From: Symbiopectobacterium purcellii_A
Lineage (GTDB): Bacteria > Pseudomonadota > Gammaproteobacteria > Enterobacterales > Enterobacteriaceae
Direction: 5' to 3'
Length of the DNA stretch: 64,000 bases
Assembly (NCBI RefSeq): GCF_052050035.1
Contig: NZ_CP189882.1
Coordinates: forward strand, 1,984,001 to 2,048,000
The position numbers and the translations under genes are program-made. The first letter of the stretch is position 1, and every line of letters starts with the position of its first letter. Under the pieces are notes generated by a model. That model worked only from the letters and a program-made list of their open reading frames with translations, was not told where the DNA came from and made no database searches. This document shows positions 9,290 through 18,880 of this stretch, piece after piece.

Positions 9290-9778
9290 CTATAGCTTTT
9301 TGAACTGACGATTATCGAGGCTTTGTGGCACCTGCTTGTTGAGAAAATTGAGCAGCAGCATGGAGCGGGCTTCACCATCAGGTTCACTGTAAATCGCCTG
9401 TAGTCCGGTAAACACCCCTTCGGTGATCAGCACGGTGTCGCCGGGATACGGGGTTTGTGGATCGTGAATCATCTGCACCTGGTGTTGCGCCAGTTCGGTA
9501 ATGACGTTCACGGGGATGATGGCAGGCAGCGCGCCGAAACGGATAAAATGGCTGACGCCCCGTGTTGCGGCAATCGTGGTGGTATGGATGCGTTCGGGAT
9601 CGAACTCAATAAACAGGTAGTTGGGAAACAGAGGCTCGCTGACTTCCGCGCGTTTTCCCCGCACGATCTTTTCCATTTGAATCATCGGGCTCAGGCAGTT
9701 AACGGCCTGGCGTTCAAGGTGTTCCTTGGCGCGCAGCAGCTGCCCACGTTTGCAATACAATAAATACCAGGCTTCCAT
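9290..9778 (-). CDS. rfaH: Transcription antiterminator RfaH
   Basis: A 162-residue NusG paralogue, identical in length to E. coli RfaH. RfaH boards RNA polymerase at ops elements and promotes transcription of long operons for lipopolysaccharide, capsule and surface structures. The NGN domain (about 1-100) contains WYLLYCKRGQLLRAKEHLER and RGKRAEVSEPLFPNYLF; the fold-switching C-terminal KOW domain (about 110-162) contains GDTVLITEGVFTGLQAIY. The open frame runs 27 codons further upstream, but MEAWYLLY at 9778 is the family start. Confidence 0.97.
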   Translation of the reverse strand: MEAWYLLYCKRGQLLRAKEHLERQAVNCLSPMIQMEKIVRGKRAEVSEPLFPNYLFIEFDPERIHTTTIAATRGVSHFIRFGALPAIIPVNVITELAQHQVQMIHDPQTPYPGDTVLITEGVFTGLQAIYSEPDGEARSMLLLNFLNKQVPQSLDNRQFKKL

Positions 9779-9865
9779 AATGTTTTGTGTCGAGGGTCTG
9801 TCAGTCGATGAGCATTGCCGGGAAGCATAACAAAACCCTGTGCGGATAAATAGCAGCATGAAGAA

Positions 9866-9894
9866 GCGACAGAATTGGCAAGAAACCTTATAAT
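9866..9894 (+). promoter_or_regulatory. Probable sigma-70 promoter of ubiD
   Basis: GCGACA (-35) and a perfect TATAAT (-10, 9889-9894) are 17 bases apart. Transcription would start near 9901, so the upstream ATG at 9893 lies within the -10 box and cannot be the start. This supports ATG 9926 for ubiD. The promoter diverges from rfaH. Confidence 0.65.
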
Positions 9895-9925
9895 GTCGTT
9901 TTCACAGACTGCATTGACAATCAGC

Positions 9926-11413
9926 ATGAAATATCGTGATTTACGTGAATTTCTCGCGCTTCTTGAACAGAAGGAAGAACTGAAACGCATTCGCCACCCT
10001 GTCAGCACCCATTTGGAAATGACGGAGATTGCCGACAGAACGCTGCGTGCGGGCGGTCCGGCGTTGCTGTTTGAAAATCCCACCGGTTATACCATGCCTG
10101 TGTTGTGCAACCTGTTCGGCACCCCGGAGCGGGTGGCGATGGGCATGGGGCAGGATAGCGTGACGGCGTTGCGTGATGTGGGCAAGCTACTGGCCTTTTT
10201 GAAAGAGCCTGAGTCGCCCAAAGGATTCCGAGACTTGATGGAAAACATGCCCAAATTCCGTCAGGTGCTCAATATGCCAACCAAACGGCTCTCATCGGCG
10301 CCTTGTCAGGAGCAGGTCTGGTCAGGGGACGACGTCGATCTGACCCGTATTCCTGTGATGCAGTGCTGGCCGGAAGATGCTGCGCCCTTGATCACCTGGG
10401 GCTTAACGGTGACGCGCGGGCCGCACAAGGCACGTCAGAATATCGGTATTTATCGCCAGCAGGTGCTCGGTAAAAACAAACTGATCATGCGGTGGTTATC
10501 TCATCGTGGCGGCGCGTTGGATTTTCAGGAGTGGTGTCAGGAAAATCGCGGTCAACGCTTCCCGGTGTCTGTGGCGCTCGGTGCCGATCCGGCGACTATC
10601 CTTGGTGCGGTAACGCCGGTGCCAGATACGCTTTCCGAATACGCCTTTGCCGGGCTGCTGCGCGGTTATAAAACCGAAGTGGTGAAATGCCTCTCCAATG
10701 ATCTGGAAGTGCCCGCCAGCGCGGAAATTGTGCTGGAAGGGTACATTGAACCGGGAGAAATGGCGGCGGAAGGCCCGTATGGCGATCACACCGGTTATTA
10801 CAATGAGGTCGATAATTTCCCGGTGTTTACCGTTACGCATGTGACGCAGCGTCAGGACGCCATTTACCACTCCACCTACACCGGACGCCCACCCGATGAA
10901 CCTGCCGTATTAGGGGTGGCGCTAAATGAAGTGTTCGTGCCGATTTTGCAAAAGCAATTCCCCGAAATTGTCGATTTTTACCTGCCGCCGGAAGGGTGTT
11001 CCTATCGTCTGGCGGTAGTCACCATGAAAAAACAGTACGCGGGTCATGCCAAACGGGTGATGATGGGCGTATGGTCTTTCCTGCGCCAGTTTATGTATAC
11101 CAAGTTTGTGATTGTCTGCGATGACGATATCAATGCGCGTGACTGGAAAGATGTTATCTGGGCGATTACCACCCGTATGGATCCGGCACGAGATACGGTA
11201 TTGATGGAAAATACCCCAATTGACTATCTGGATTTCGCATCGCCGGTGTCGGGGCTGGGCTCCAAAATGGGACTTGATGCCACCAATAAGTGGCACGGTG
11301 AAACACAGCGCGAGTGGGGGCATCCCATCAAGAAAGATCCCGCGGTGTGTGCCCGTATCGATGCCATATGGGATGAGCTTGCCATTTTTAACGACAGCCC
11401 ACCGCGTGCTTGA
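9926..11413 (+). CDS. ubiD: 3-octaprenyl-4-hydroxybenzoate decarboxylase UbiD
   Basis: A 495-residue UbiD (E. coli 497). It decarboxylates the polyprenylated hydroxybenzoate intermediate of ubiquinone using the prenylated flavin made by UbiX. Diagnostic stretches include ADRTLRAGGPALLFENP, NIGIYRQQVLGKNKLIMRW, SVALGADPATILGAVTPVP and EGPYGDHTGYYNE. The frame is open from 9875, but the promoter TATAAT covers the earlier ATG, and 9926 (MKYRDLREFL) fits the family. No strong Shine-Dalgarno is visible. fre follows after 54 bases. Confidence 0.96.
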   Translation: MKYRDLREFLALLEQKEELKRIRHPVSTHLEMTEIADRTLRAGGPALLFENPTGYTMPVLCNLFGTPERVAMGMGQDSVTALRDVGKLLAFLKEPESPKGFRDLMENMPKFRQVLNMPTKRLSSAPCQEQVWSGDDVDLTRIPVMQCWPEDAAPLITWGLTVTRGPHKARQNIGIYRQQVLGKNKLIMRWLSHRGGALDFQEWCQENRGQRFPVSVALGADPATILGAVTPVPDTLSEYAFAGLLRGYKTEVVKCLSNDLEVPASAEIVLEGYIEPGEMAAEGPYGDHTGYYNEVDNFPVFTVTHVTQRQDAIYHSTYTGRPPDEPAVLGVALNEVFVPILQKQFPEIVDFYLPPEGCSYRLAVVTMKKQYAGHAKRVMMGVWSFLRQFMYTKFVIVCDDDINARDWKDVIWAITTRMDPARDTVLMENTPIDYLDFASPVSGLGSKMGLDATNKWHGETQREWGHPIKKDPAVCARIDAIWDELAIFNDSPPRA

Positions 11414-11467
11414 TGTAGGGTGTACCGCTGTTATTCGTTTTGCTTTTATCACCCTTAGAGGGAATGC

Positions 11468-12169
11468 ATGACAACATTGAGCTGTAAAGTGACATCCGTA
11501 GAGGCGATAACGGATACGGTTTATCGGGTACGTTTGTTGCCGGAAGCACCTTTCTCTTTCCGTGCCGGTCAGTATTTGATGGTGGTAATGGATGAGCGTG
11601 ATAAGCGCCCGTTCTCGATGGCCTCAACGCCGATGGAACAGCAGTTTATCGAACTGCACGTAGGGGCCTCAGAGCTGAACTTGTATGCGATGGCGGTGAT
11701 GGATCGTATTCTGAAAGAGCGCGCTCTGACGGTGGATATCCCCCACGGTGAGGCCTGGCTGCGCGAAGAAAGCGATCGTCCGCTGATCCTGATTGCCGGC
11801 GGCACGGGGTTCTCTTATGCGCGTTCTATCTTGCTGACGGCGCTAGTGCATCAACCTGAGCGCGAGGTGGCAATCTACTGGGGTGGGCGGGAGATCAAGC
11901 ACCTGTATGATTTGACCGAGCTACAGGCTCTGGCAAGCCAATACACGAATTTGCAGGTTATACCTGTGGTTGAGCAACCGGAACAAGAGTGGAATGGCAG
12001 AACGGGTACGGTGCTCAGCGCGGTATTGCAGGATTACGGCACATTATCAGGCCACGATATCTACATTGCCGGCCGCTTTGAAATGGCAAAAATTGCCCGC
12101 GAGCGCTTCTGTAACGAGCGTGGTGCATTGGTTGACCACCTCTATAGCGACGCCTTCTCCTTCATTTGA
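11468..12169 (+). CDS. fre: NAD(P)H-flavin reductase Fre
   Basis: A 233-residue protein, the same length as E. coli Fre. It reduces free flavins with NAD(P)H and supports reactivation of ribonucleotide reductase and iron reduction. The flavin-binding motif RPFSMAS and the nucleotide-binding IAGGTGFSYARSILL are intact, and the C-terminus DAFSFI matches the family. In E. coli fadA and fadB follow; here the next 8 kb is IS-rich debris. Confidence 0.97.
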   Translation: MTTLSCKVTSVEAITDTVYRVRLLPEAPFSFRAGQYLMVVMDERDKRPFSMASTPMEQQFIELHVGASELNLYAMAVMDRILKERALTVDIPHGEAWLREESDRPLILIAGGTGFSYARSILLTALVHQPEREVAIYWGGREIKHLYDLTELQALASQYTNLQVIPVVEQPEQEWNGRTGTVLSAVLQDYGTLSGHDIYIAGRFEMAKIARERFCNERGALVDHLYSDAFSFI

Positions 12170-12181
12170 GTGCCTTAAAAA

Positions 12182-12227
12182 ACGTGCTGTTCCCGGCGGA
12201 GTTCATCAACGGATGGAAACAGCACGT
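12182..12227. repeat. Inverted repeat after fre
   Basis: ACGTGCTGTT and AACAGCACGT are perfect 10-bp arms around a 26-base spacer, 13 bases after the fre stop. No T run follows on the plus strand, so it is not a standard terminator. It may be a decayed element end or an attenuating hairpin. Confidence 0.4.
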
Positions 12228-12303
12228 GTGCTAAAGGTGCACCAAAGCATCTTACGTTGTGACCAGGCAGACCCGCACCAGTCGCAACGGGATGCGCTAC
12301 CGA

Positions 12304-13430
12304 TTACTTAAATTCACAGCCTTGTACCGTCCAGCGCCGTGCCTGCTCGTTGATGGTGAAGCCCAATCCCGGGCGGTCAGAGACCCACATCCGACCATCG
12401 CGCAGTTCAAGCTGCTCGTTAAACAGCGGGTTCAGCCATTCAAAGTGTTCCAGCCAGGGTTCGATGGGGTAGGCTGCGGCGAGGTGCAGGTGCACTTCCA
12501 TTGCGAAGTGCGGTGCCAGTTTCTTACCGTGCTTAGCTGCCAGATCCATAATTTTCAGAAACGGCGTCACGCCGCCAACGCGCGGAGCATCTGGTTGAAC
12601 GAAATCGCAGGCGTTGCCGAGGATTAACTGCTCGTGTTCTCGGAAACTTGGTCAGCATTTCGCCGGTAGCAATCGGAGTGTCCAGCGCCGTTGCCAGCGC
12701 CGCATGGCCCTCGACATCATAGGCATCCAGCGGTTCTTCAATCCACACCAGATTGAACGCCTCCATTTTTCTGCCCATACGGATTGCAGTTTCACGATCC
12801 CATTGCTGGTTGGCATCGACCATTAACGGGAAGTCATCGCCCAGCGCCTGACGCACGGCGGTGAGGCGACGAATATCCTCTGCGGTATTCGGCTGGCCGA
12901 CTTTGATTTTAATGCCACCAATGCCATTTTCGCGGGAAATCACCACGTTTTTCAGCACCTGCTCAAGCGGCGTATGCAGGAAACCACGAGAGGTGTTATA
13001 GCATTGCACCGAATCGCGGTGTGCACCCAGTAGCTTGGCCAGTGGTAATCTGGCGCGCTTGGCCTTCATGTCCCACAGCGCCATATCAATCGGGGAAATT
13101 GCTTGTACTGCCATACCGCTGCGCCCGACGGAAGCACCGGCCCACAGCAGTTTGGTATAAATCTTGTCGATATCGTTAGGGTCTTCGCCGAGCAGATTAT
13201 CGGCAATCTCTTTGGCGTGTGCATAAATCCCCTGACCTCCCGCGCGTTTGGAGTAGCTGAACCCTACGCCCTCGAAGCCATCCCGCGTGCGGATTTCAGC
13301 GAATATTATCGCGACTTCCGTCAATGGCTTTTGGCGCCCCGTCAACACCTTGGCATCGCTCACGGGCGTTGCCAGTGGTAGAAAGGCTAAGGAGATCTTC
13401 ACCTGTTCAATAAGCGTGTTGCTTAATAGT
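12304..13430 (-). pseudogene. L-talarate/galactarate dehydratase-like gene (enolase superfamily), broken
   Basis: The translation follows the Salmonella L-talarate/galactarate dehydratase closely: KISLAFLPLATPVSDAKVL, GGQGIYAHAKEIADNLLGED, VDANQQWDRETAIRMG, WIEEPLDAYDVEGHAALA, and in the second frame KLAPHFAMEVHLHL. The enzyme dehydrates C6 sugar acids. A single-base indel near 12641-12650 (GGAAAC tract) shifts the frame. Restoring one base joins IATGEML to REHEQLI and continues into the 12304 frame. The first ~30 codons have no homology and read into an adjoining transposase remnant, so the start is also lost. fadBA would be expected here from E. coli order. Confidence 0.85.
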
Positions 13431-13463
13431 GAAATAAGGGTGTTTCGGTGATTGAAGTAAATT

Positions 13464-14192
13464 TTACGCTGTTCTGAGATGGAAATTCCAAAGACCGGCG
13501 CTAAGGAGTAAGAAGGTATCATCAATAAAGGGTCTACGATTCCGTAAAATTTGGGTCATGCAACCGAGGCGCTTGATACCCGCGATGGCGTGTTCAACTG
13601 TAATACGGATGCCCGAGATTATTTTATTTTCTTGTTTTTGTTCAGGCGATAAAGGTCTTTTTCGAGTTCCTTTTTTTGGGATTTGTGTATTAGGATGCTG
13701 TTTATCTATACCTTGAAAACCGGTATCTGCCCAGATGGTTACCTCAGGAGGAATATGGCGAATTATATCGACTTTATCGAGTAAGCGTTTATCGTGACGG
13801 CGCCCATTTTTGCTCATGGGGATAAATCCAATTTGCCTTGTTTCGTCAGTCATAATAAGCCCTTTTCGAGTGGTCTGTCTTTTCTTTCCCGAATACATTT
13901 TTTTTCGCCGACGCAGATTCTTAGGCTTTTGGACAGGTCGCTCTGTCCCATCAATAAAGACGTCTTTAACTCCAGGAAAGGCGCGAAAAAATTCCTCAGC
14001 AGAGCGAATTTGACGAGCGGGCAAAACACATTCTCGCCCCAAGGTCATCTCTAAAACCGGCAATAATATTTTTACCCAGCAACATACCCGTGTTCTATAT
14101 AAACCAAAAAGAAGTCCTTGCAAATCATAGATCGGATAACATTTTAAATACAATAAAATAAAAAGCAGTTTATCTAATGGGGTTGGGATAAA
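13464..14192 (-). pseudogene. IS5-type (DDE_Tnp_4-like) transposase, C-terminal part
   Basis: Reads FIPTPLDKLLFILLYLKCYP through VFIDGTERPVQKP, ADTGFQGIDKQHP and ITVEHAIAGIKRLG to NFHLRTA, with the Asp-Asp-Glu pattern of IS5-family transposases. The N-terminal part is at 18166-18344, split off by an IS256 insertion flanked by GGGATAAA. The two halves join in frame as GAGQKGFIPTPLDK. Outer ends of the element were not identified. Confidence 0.75.
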
Positions 14193-14229
14193 GAGTCTGT
14201 AAAGAATTTCGTGTAAATGGCTCCATCGC

Positions 14230-15179
14230 TTAACCGGAAATCCGATCTCCATACATCAACATGAATTGGCTCATAGCCGGTTTCCAGTCTCTGATTGGTA
14301 GGGTCCATTTAGCCGAGATATTATGCAAGGCTAGATAGAATAATTTTAGCACCGAGTCATCCGTTGGAAATATTCGTCGCGTTTTCGTTATCTTGCGCAA
14401 TGAAGCATTTAACGACTCTATCGCGTTGGTGGTGTAGATAACCTTGCGGATCTCCGGCGGAAAATCAAAAATGACGATGAGACGTTCCCAATTATTTCTC
14501 CACGATGGGCTGATCGTCGGGAACTGTTCATCCCATTTGGCCGCGAAGGCATCCAGGGCCTCTTCAGCGCCCTCTAGCGTTGCGGAACTATAGATAGTGC
14601 GGAGGTCAGCAGCAACGGCTTTACGCTCTTTCCAGCCGACGTAGCGCAGCGAGTTCCGCACCTGATGCACGATGCAGAGCTGTACCCGCGTATGCGGGTA
14701 AACAGCTTCAATGGCATCATGAAAGCCCTTCAGGCCATCGCAGCAGGCGATGAAGATGTCCTGTAGCCCACGATTTTTCAGTTCTGTCATTACAGATAAC
14801 CAGAACTTGGCCCCCTCGGTTTTGGCTATCCATAGCCCCAGCAGCTCTTTTTCGCCCTGGCCGTTGATGCCTAGAGCCAAGTAAACAGACTTGTTGGTCA
14901 CGGCTCCGCCGTCCTGGCTTTTGACCACAATACAGTCAAGGTAAACAATGGGATAAAACGCATCCAGCGGCCGTTGCTGCCAGCGCTTAACGTCATCCAT
15001 CACGGCATTGGTCACTTGAGAAATGAAGCCAGCGGAAACATCGACCCCGTAGACTTCTTTAAAGTGAGCCTGAATATCACGGGTTGATAGCCCTCTGGAA
15101 TAGAGAGAAATAATGCGGTCATCGAAGCCGTTAAGCTGCTTTTCGTGCTTACCGATCAGTGTCGGCTCGAAGGTACTGT
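14230..15179 (-). pseudogene. IS256-family transposase, 3' two thirds
   Basis: Mutator-type DDE transposase from the QVTNAVMDDVKRWQQRPLD region to the C-terminus MLMYGDRISG, nearly identical to the intact copy at 46389-47600. Upstream coding sequence stops at 15179 where an IS3-family end begins. One private difference is KGFHDAIEA where other copies have KGFPDAIEA. Confidence 0.85.
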
Positions 15180-15535
15180 TGTAGTGGCATACTGAATTTG
15201 GCCACCTAAGTAGAGGTGATATGCTTACCTCATAATTTTTATAGGTGCCAAAATGAGTAAAATAATTACTGCTGAATTTAAATGTGAAACCGCCAAATTA
15301 GTCCTTGACCAAAATTATACCTACCAGGAAGCCGCGAAAGCCATGAACGTCAGTCTTTCAGCGATTAGCCGGTGGGTAAGAGCCCTTCGTTTAGAACGTC
15401 AAGGGAAAACATCGCCTGGTCTGCCATTAACACCTGAACAAATTGAGTTCAGAGAAATGAAGAAAAAAATCCACCGACTGGAAATGGAGAATGCCATCTT
15501 AAAAAAGGCTACTGCGCTCTTAATGTCCGACTCAC
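15180..15535 (+). mobile_element. IS3-family (IS51-like) element, left end and orfA
   Basis: Begins TGTAGTGGCATACTGAATTT, the terminal inverted repeat. orfA starts at 15253 (MSKIITAEFKCETAKLVL) and encodes a ~95-residue HTH_Tnp_1 protein with a leucine-zipper-like REMKKKIHRLEMENAILKKA. It is cut at 15535 by an IS903-type end, so its last residues and all of orfB are missing. A second copy of orfA lies at 60706-61005. Confidence 0.8.
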
Positions 15536-15592
15536 GGCTTTGTTGAATAAATCAGAATTAGCCGACAGGATGACTCCCTCTGCTACACCTGT

Positions 15593-15688
15593 TATAGCCA
15601 ACCGACTTAAAAATGATTACATCCTATGCCCTGATATGCGGCAAAGAAGCATAGCTGGCTGTTATCAAAATAATGTCGCTTGGCTATA
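15593..15688 (+). mobile_element. MITE-96, copy 2 (inside the IS903-like remnant)
   Basis: 96 bp with TA at both edges. Removing it restores the IS903-type C-terminus RIGNRCSRGSHPVG followed by TAA. This is the commonest sequence form of the family here and matches the copy at 41670. Confidence 0.93.
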
Positions 15689-15928
15689 TCCTATCCTGAC
15701 GCTGTGTGGCATACCCAACAACGTCATACGGTTCAGCGCTTTGACCATCGCTATGGCTTCACCTACTTGAGCCTCATAGTCACGCAGGCTCAGATGGCCA
15801 CCCAGCAAAGTTTTTATGCGGAACATCGCTGTTTCTGCCACTGAACGCCGGTGATAACCCACTTTCTTTTTCCACATATCATTACTCCCGCTCAGACGCT
15901 GATTCGCCACCGCATGGTTACGTTCATG

Positions 15929-16117
15929 GGCTTTGTTGAATAATTTAACCGTTTGATTTACATCTTCTTTAGTTAGAATGCATTTACAGAGAATGTATTT
16001 TGTTAGAACGACAAATCAAATAGTTAGCACAATAAAAAGCATTCCGAGAGGAAAAATTAGTCGTTGAAATTTTATAATGATTATATAAATCAGTATCTTA
16101 AATTATTCAACAAAGCC
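15929..16117. mobile_element. MITE-189, copy 1
   Basis: A 189-bp AT-rich element with perfect 20-bp inverted ends GGCTTTGTTGAATAATTTAA, flanked by a 9-bp target duplication ACGTTCATG (15920-15928 and 16118-16126). No coding capacity. Ends and 9-bp duplication are typical of IS903-group elements, so an IS903-like transposase probably moved it. Confidence 0.92.
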
Positions 16118-16440
16118 ACGTTCATGGTACTTGTCCGGCCAGTATTTGGCTCCGCTTCGCGGCGGGATAAGGGGCCTGATTTTCTTTCTTAGCAACGCAT
16201 CGTGGCAGTAACGGGCGTCATAAGCACCGTCTGCTGACACTTCCCTGATTTTTCGGTGGGTTTGGTTAATCAGGCCCGGCAGTGCCTGCGCATCTGTCGT
16301 TCCGCTGAGCGATAAGTCGGCACAGATAATCTCATGCGTCGCACTGTCTGCTGCCAGATGAAGCTTGCGCCACACTCTTCGTCTGTCAGCCCCATGCTGC
16401 CTGACTTTCCATTCAGCTTCGCCAAAGACCTTCAGACCGG

Positions 16441-17324
16441 TATAGCCAAGCGACTTAATTTTGATTACACCATATGGACTGAGAACAAACTCTCTGTATC
16501 GCAACCCATCTCTCTTTTTTTGCTTTTTGCTTGTGCCCATTTATGCTCAATTGGGTTAAGATCTGGCGAATATGTAGGCAAATACTCCACCATATACCCT
16601 GCATCGATGATGACTTGTTGAATATTATGTTTTTTGTGAAAAGTGGCATTGTCCATCATGATTACACTGTTTTTAGGGAGTACTGGGATAAGGACTTGTG
16701 TGACCCAGGCATAGAAAACATCGCTGTTAATATTGATATCAAATAATCCGATAGCAAACAGCGTTGTACCTAATAAAGCGCCGATAACATTTGTTCTTCC
16801 CCTAGCTCCCCAGTTCTTCAGGCCAAAACACCGTTGACCTTTTGGGGAATAGCCGTGAGTCCGTGGGGCATCGTGTGAAAAACCACTTTCATCAATAAAA
16901 ACAATAGGTTTACCTTCTTTTTCATACTGTTGTTTTTTTTGTTGAAATCCCTGCCGGGCGTTTTCGTCGGCTTTCGGATGACGTAGAGTTTTTTTTATAG
17001 GTCAATCCCAGCTTTTTAAGCGCTTGCCAAATGGCCTTCTGACAAACGCCAAAACGCTCTGCACGTTCTTTTTGGTAAGCATCTGGATATTGTTCAACAT
17101 CTTTTATCAACTCGGATTTATCGATCTTTCGCTGACGCGTGGTCGATGCTTTTGACTCTATTTGATTAATCCAACGCGATACAGAGGCAGGGCCAATCCG
17201 AAATTGCTTCGCTGTTTCTCGGATACTCAACCCTTCGTTTTTCCGTGTAGATATCACTTTACGTCTAAAATCAATTGAATAGCTCATTTAAATAATGTAA
17301 TCAAAATTAAGTCGTTTAGCTATA
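16441..17324 (-). mobile_element. IS630-family element, copy 1
   Basis: 884 bp with a TA copy at both edges. The first frame (16922-17287) encodes 121 residues with an HTH (SIRETAKQFRIGPASVSRW). The second frame carries the DDE triad in VFIDESGF, IMMDNATFH and NPIEHKWAQAK. The two frames are offset by one base at an A8 tract. A silent Gly codon change (GGT for GGC) is private to this copy. Its left neighbour is IS903-type and its right neighbour IS256, so the flanks are chimeric. Confidence 0.93.
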
Positions 17325-17930
17325 TATCTGTAATGACAGAACTGCAAAATCGTGGGCTACAGGACATCTTCATCGCCTGCTGCGATGGCCTGAAGGGCTT
17401 TCCTGATGCCATTGAAGCTGTTTACCCGCATACGCGGGTACAGCTCTGCATCGTGCATCAGGTGCGGAACTCGCTGCGCTACGTCGGCTGGAAAGAGCGT
17501 AAAGCCGTTGCTGCTGACCTCCGCACTATCTATAGTTCCGCAACGCTAGAGGGCGCTGAAGAGGCCCTGGATGCCTTCGCGGCCAAATGGGATGAACAGT
17601 TCCCGACGATCAGCCCATCGTGGAGAAATAATTGGGAACGTCTCATCGTCATTTTTGATTTTCCGCCGGAGATTCGCAAGGTTATCTACACCACCAACGC
17701 GATAGAGTCGTTAAATGCTTCATTGCGCAAGATAACGAAAACGCGACGAATATTTCCAACGGATGACTCGGTGCTAAAATTATTCTATCTAGCCTTGCAT
17801 AATATCTCGGCTAAATGGACCCTACCAATCAGAGACTGGAAACCGGCTATGAGCCAATTCATGTTGATGTATGGAGATCGGATTTCCGGTTAAGCGATGG
17901 AGCCATTTACACGAAATTCTTTACAGACTC
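17325..17930 (+). pseudogene. IS256-family fragment, 3' half
   Basis: Encodes the C-terminal ~190 residues of the IS256 transposase (TELQNRGLQDIFIACCDG to MYGDRISG, 17333-17893), then the element end TTCTTTACAGACTC at 17930. It is oriented opposite to the IS256 that encloses it. The 5' part is lost at the IS630 boundary. Confidence 0.85.
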
Positions 17931-18165
17931 TTATTACCAGCCGGGTCATGCTTAGCATACCCAAGGTGTATCTCCATCTCAGCTTGAAGAACCCGTTCCG
18001 CCAGTCTTTTAGTCAGCTCCTTGAGTAGGCCTGATTCACCCAGAAGCTCCTGAGGGGAGTGGCAATCCTGAAGCAGTTGGTCAATAAGTTCGTTGCTGAT
18101 AGGCATTTTTTGTCCTCTGAAGGTTTTCCTCAAAATGCCATTTATACAGATCTTTTTACACTCTC
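17931..18165 (-). pseudogene. IS256-family fragment, 5' end
   Basis: Carries the start of the transposase (MPISNELIDQLLQDCHSPQE to KHDPAGN) and the end ATACAGATCTTTTTACACTCTC. It is the other end of the IS256 whose first part lies at 14193-15179; GGGATAAA follows at 18166. Confidence 0.85.
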
Positions 18166-18344
18166 GGGATAAATCCTTTCTGCCCTGCACCCATCTGCCG
18201 CTCGTGATCTTTTCGATTCTTTTTCCGATAAATCAAATAACAAGCTGAAAATTCAGCGGCTAAATTTTTCAATTCTTCGACTGATAATCCAATGATTGCT
18301 TTACATAAACGATTATCTCGTAACAACCGCTCTTTGTTGATCAT
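18166..18344 (-). pseudogene. IS5-type transposase, N-terminal part
   Basis: Encodes MINKERLLRDNRLCKAI to GAGQKGFIP and then meets the IS256 boundary. It is the missing start of the transposase whose rest is at 13464-14192. The first 8 bases are the target duplication. Confidence 0.7.
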
Positions 18345-18433
18345 TTCAAACCTTTATTCTCTAAGTTAAACCTCTTTTTATTCTCAATAGCCTGACAAAA
18401 AATGCAAGTCTCTATTCAGCAACTAGTTTAGTA

Positions 18434-18549
18434 ATCCCTGACTCAGCGTTGTGTATGCCACTGGCGCTGCTTTTTTCACATTATCCTGCCCCAGGGCTTT
18501 TCTCACCAGAGGCAACAGTTTTCCCACTACGCGGTTAGCCAGAAAACTG
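18434..18549 (-). pseudogene. Possible IS91-type transposase C-terminal remnant
   Basis: The minus strand reads HYSFLANRVVGKLLPLVRKA and then LGQDNVKKAAP without a stop until TTLSQGLLN. The pattern resembles the C-terminal region of IS91-type transposases (a Tyr-x-Phe-Leu-x-Asn-Arg motif). The piece is short and the call is tentative. Confidence 0.3.
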
Positions 18550-18601
18550 TAGTGGTTGAATAATCAGGACACTAAACTTACATCCAAAACGGAGGTGTTT
18601 A

Positions 18602-18880
18602 GTGAACCATAAACGACAATTTACCCCTGAGTTTAAAAAGGAAGCCGTTGCCCTGGTAACAGAGCAGGGCTATACGATAGCCAGGGCAGCAGCATCGCTG
18701 GGCATAAGCAACAAAACCCTGCATACATGGGTCTCGCTGGCACGCGAGCAGAGCAACGGCGTACTCAGCGATGATGAACGTGCAGAGTTAAAACGGTTAC
18801 AAAAGGAAAACAAAGAGTTACGTACAGAGAAGGAGATACTAAAAAAGGCGAGTGCCTTCTTCGCGAAACATATGTGGTGA
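18602..18880 (+). CDS. IS3-family transposase OrfA
   Basis: A 92-residue protein with GTG start after GGAGGTG. An HTH_Tnp_1 domain (FTPEFKKEAVALVTEQGYTI, SLGISNKTLHTWV) is followed by a coiled coil (ELKRLQKENKELRTEKEILKKA). It overlaps orfB by 7 bases, the arrangement used for frameshift production of the OrfAB transposase. Confidence 0.85.
   Translation: MNHKRQFTPEFKKEAVALVTEQGYTIARAAASLGISNKTLHTWVSLAREQSNGVLSDDERAELKRLQKENKELRTEKEILKKASAFFAKHMW

Larger units (their letters stand above)
15536..16440 (-). pseudogene. IS903-like (IS5 family) element remnant with transposase
   Basis: Starts with the IS903-type end GGCTTTGTTGAATAAATC. The minus strand encodes the middle and C-terminus of the transposase (GEAEWKVRQHGADRRRVWRK, EVSADGAYDARYCHDAL, GYHRRSVAETAMFRIKTLLG, YEAQVGEAIAMVKALNRMT). 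The reading frame is interrupted by MITE-189 at 15929-16117 and, at the C-terminus, by MITE-96 at 15593-15688. The N-terminal part is gone at the IS630 boundary at 16441. Confidence 0.82.
14193..18165 (-). mobile_element. IS256-family element opened up by nested insertions
   Basis: Both IS256 ends are present: GAGTCTGTAAAGAATTTCG at 14193 and the ending TTTTTACACTCTC at 18165. The 8-bp target duplication GGGATAAA flanks them at 14185-14192 and 18166-18173. An intact copy is 1,308 bp (46352-47659), so about 2.7 kb of other DNA has been added inside, and about 95 bp of IS256 was lost at the insertion site. Confidence 0.85.

Noticed and set aside
9875..9925. Longer N-terminus for UbiD
   Set aside because: The upstream ATG at 9893 lies in the TATAAT box of the likely promoter, and the family begins at MKYRDL.
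12182..12227. Inverted repeat after fre as a standard terminator
   Set aside because: The loop is 26 bases and no T run follows, so it is listed only as a repeat.
16922..17287. The 121-residue HTH protein, repeated eight times, as an independent regulator
   Set aside because: It is the N-terminal half of the IS630 transposase; the DDE half follows in the next frame.
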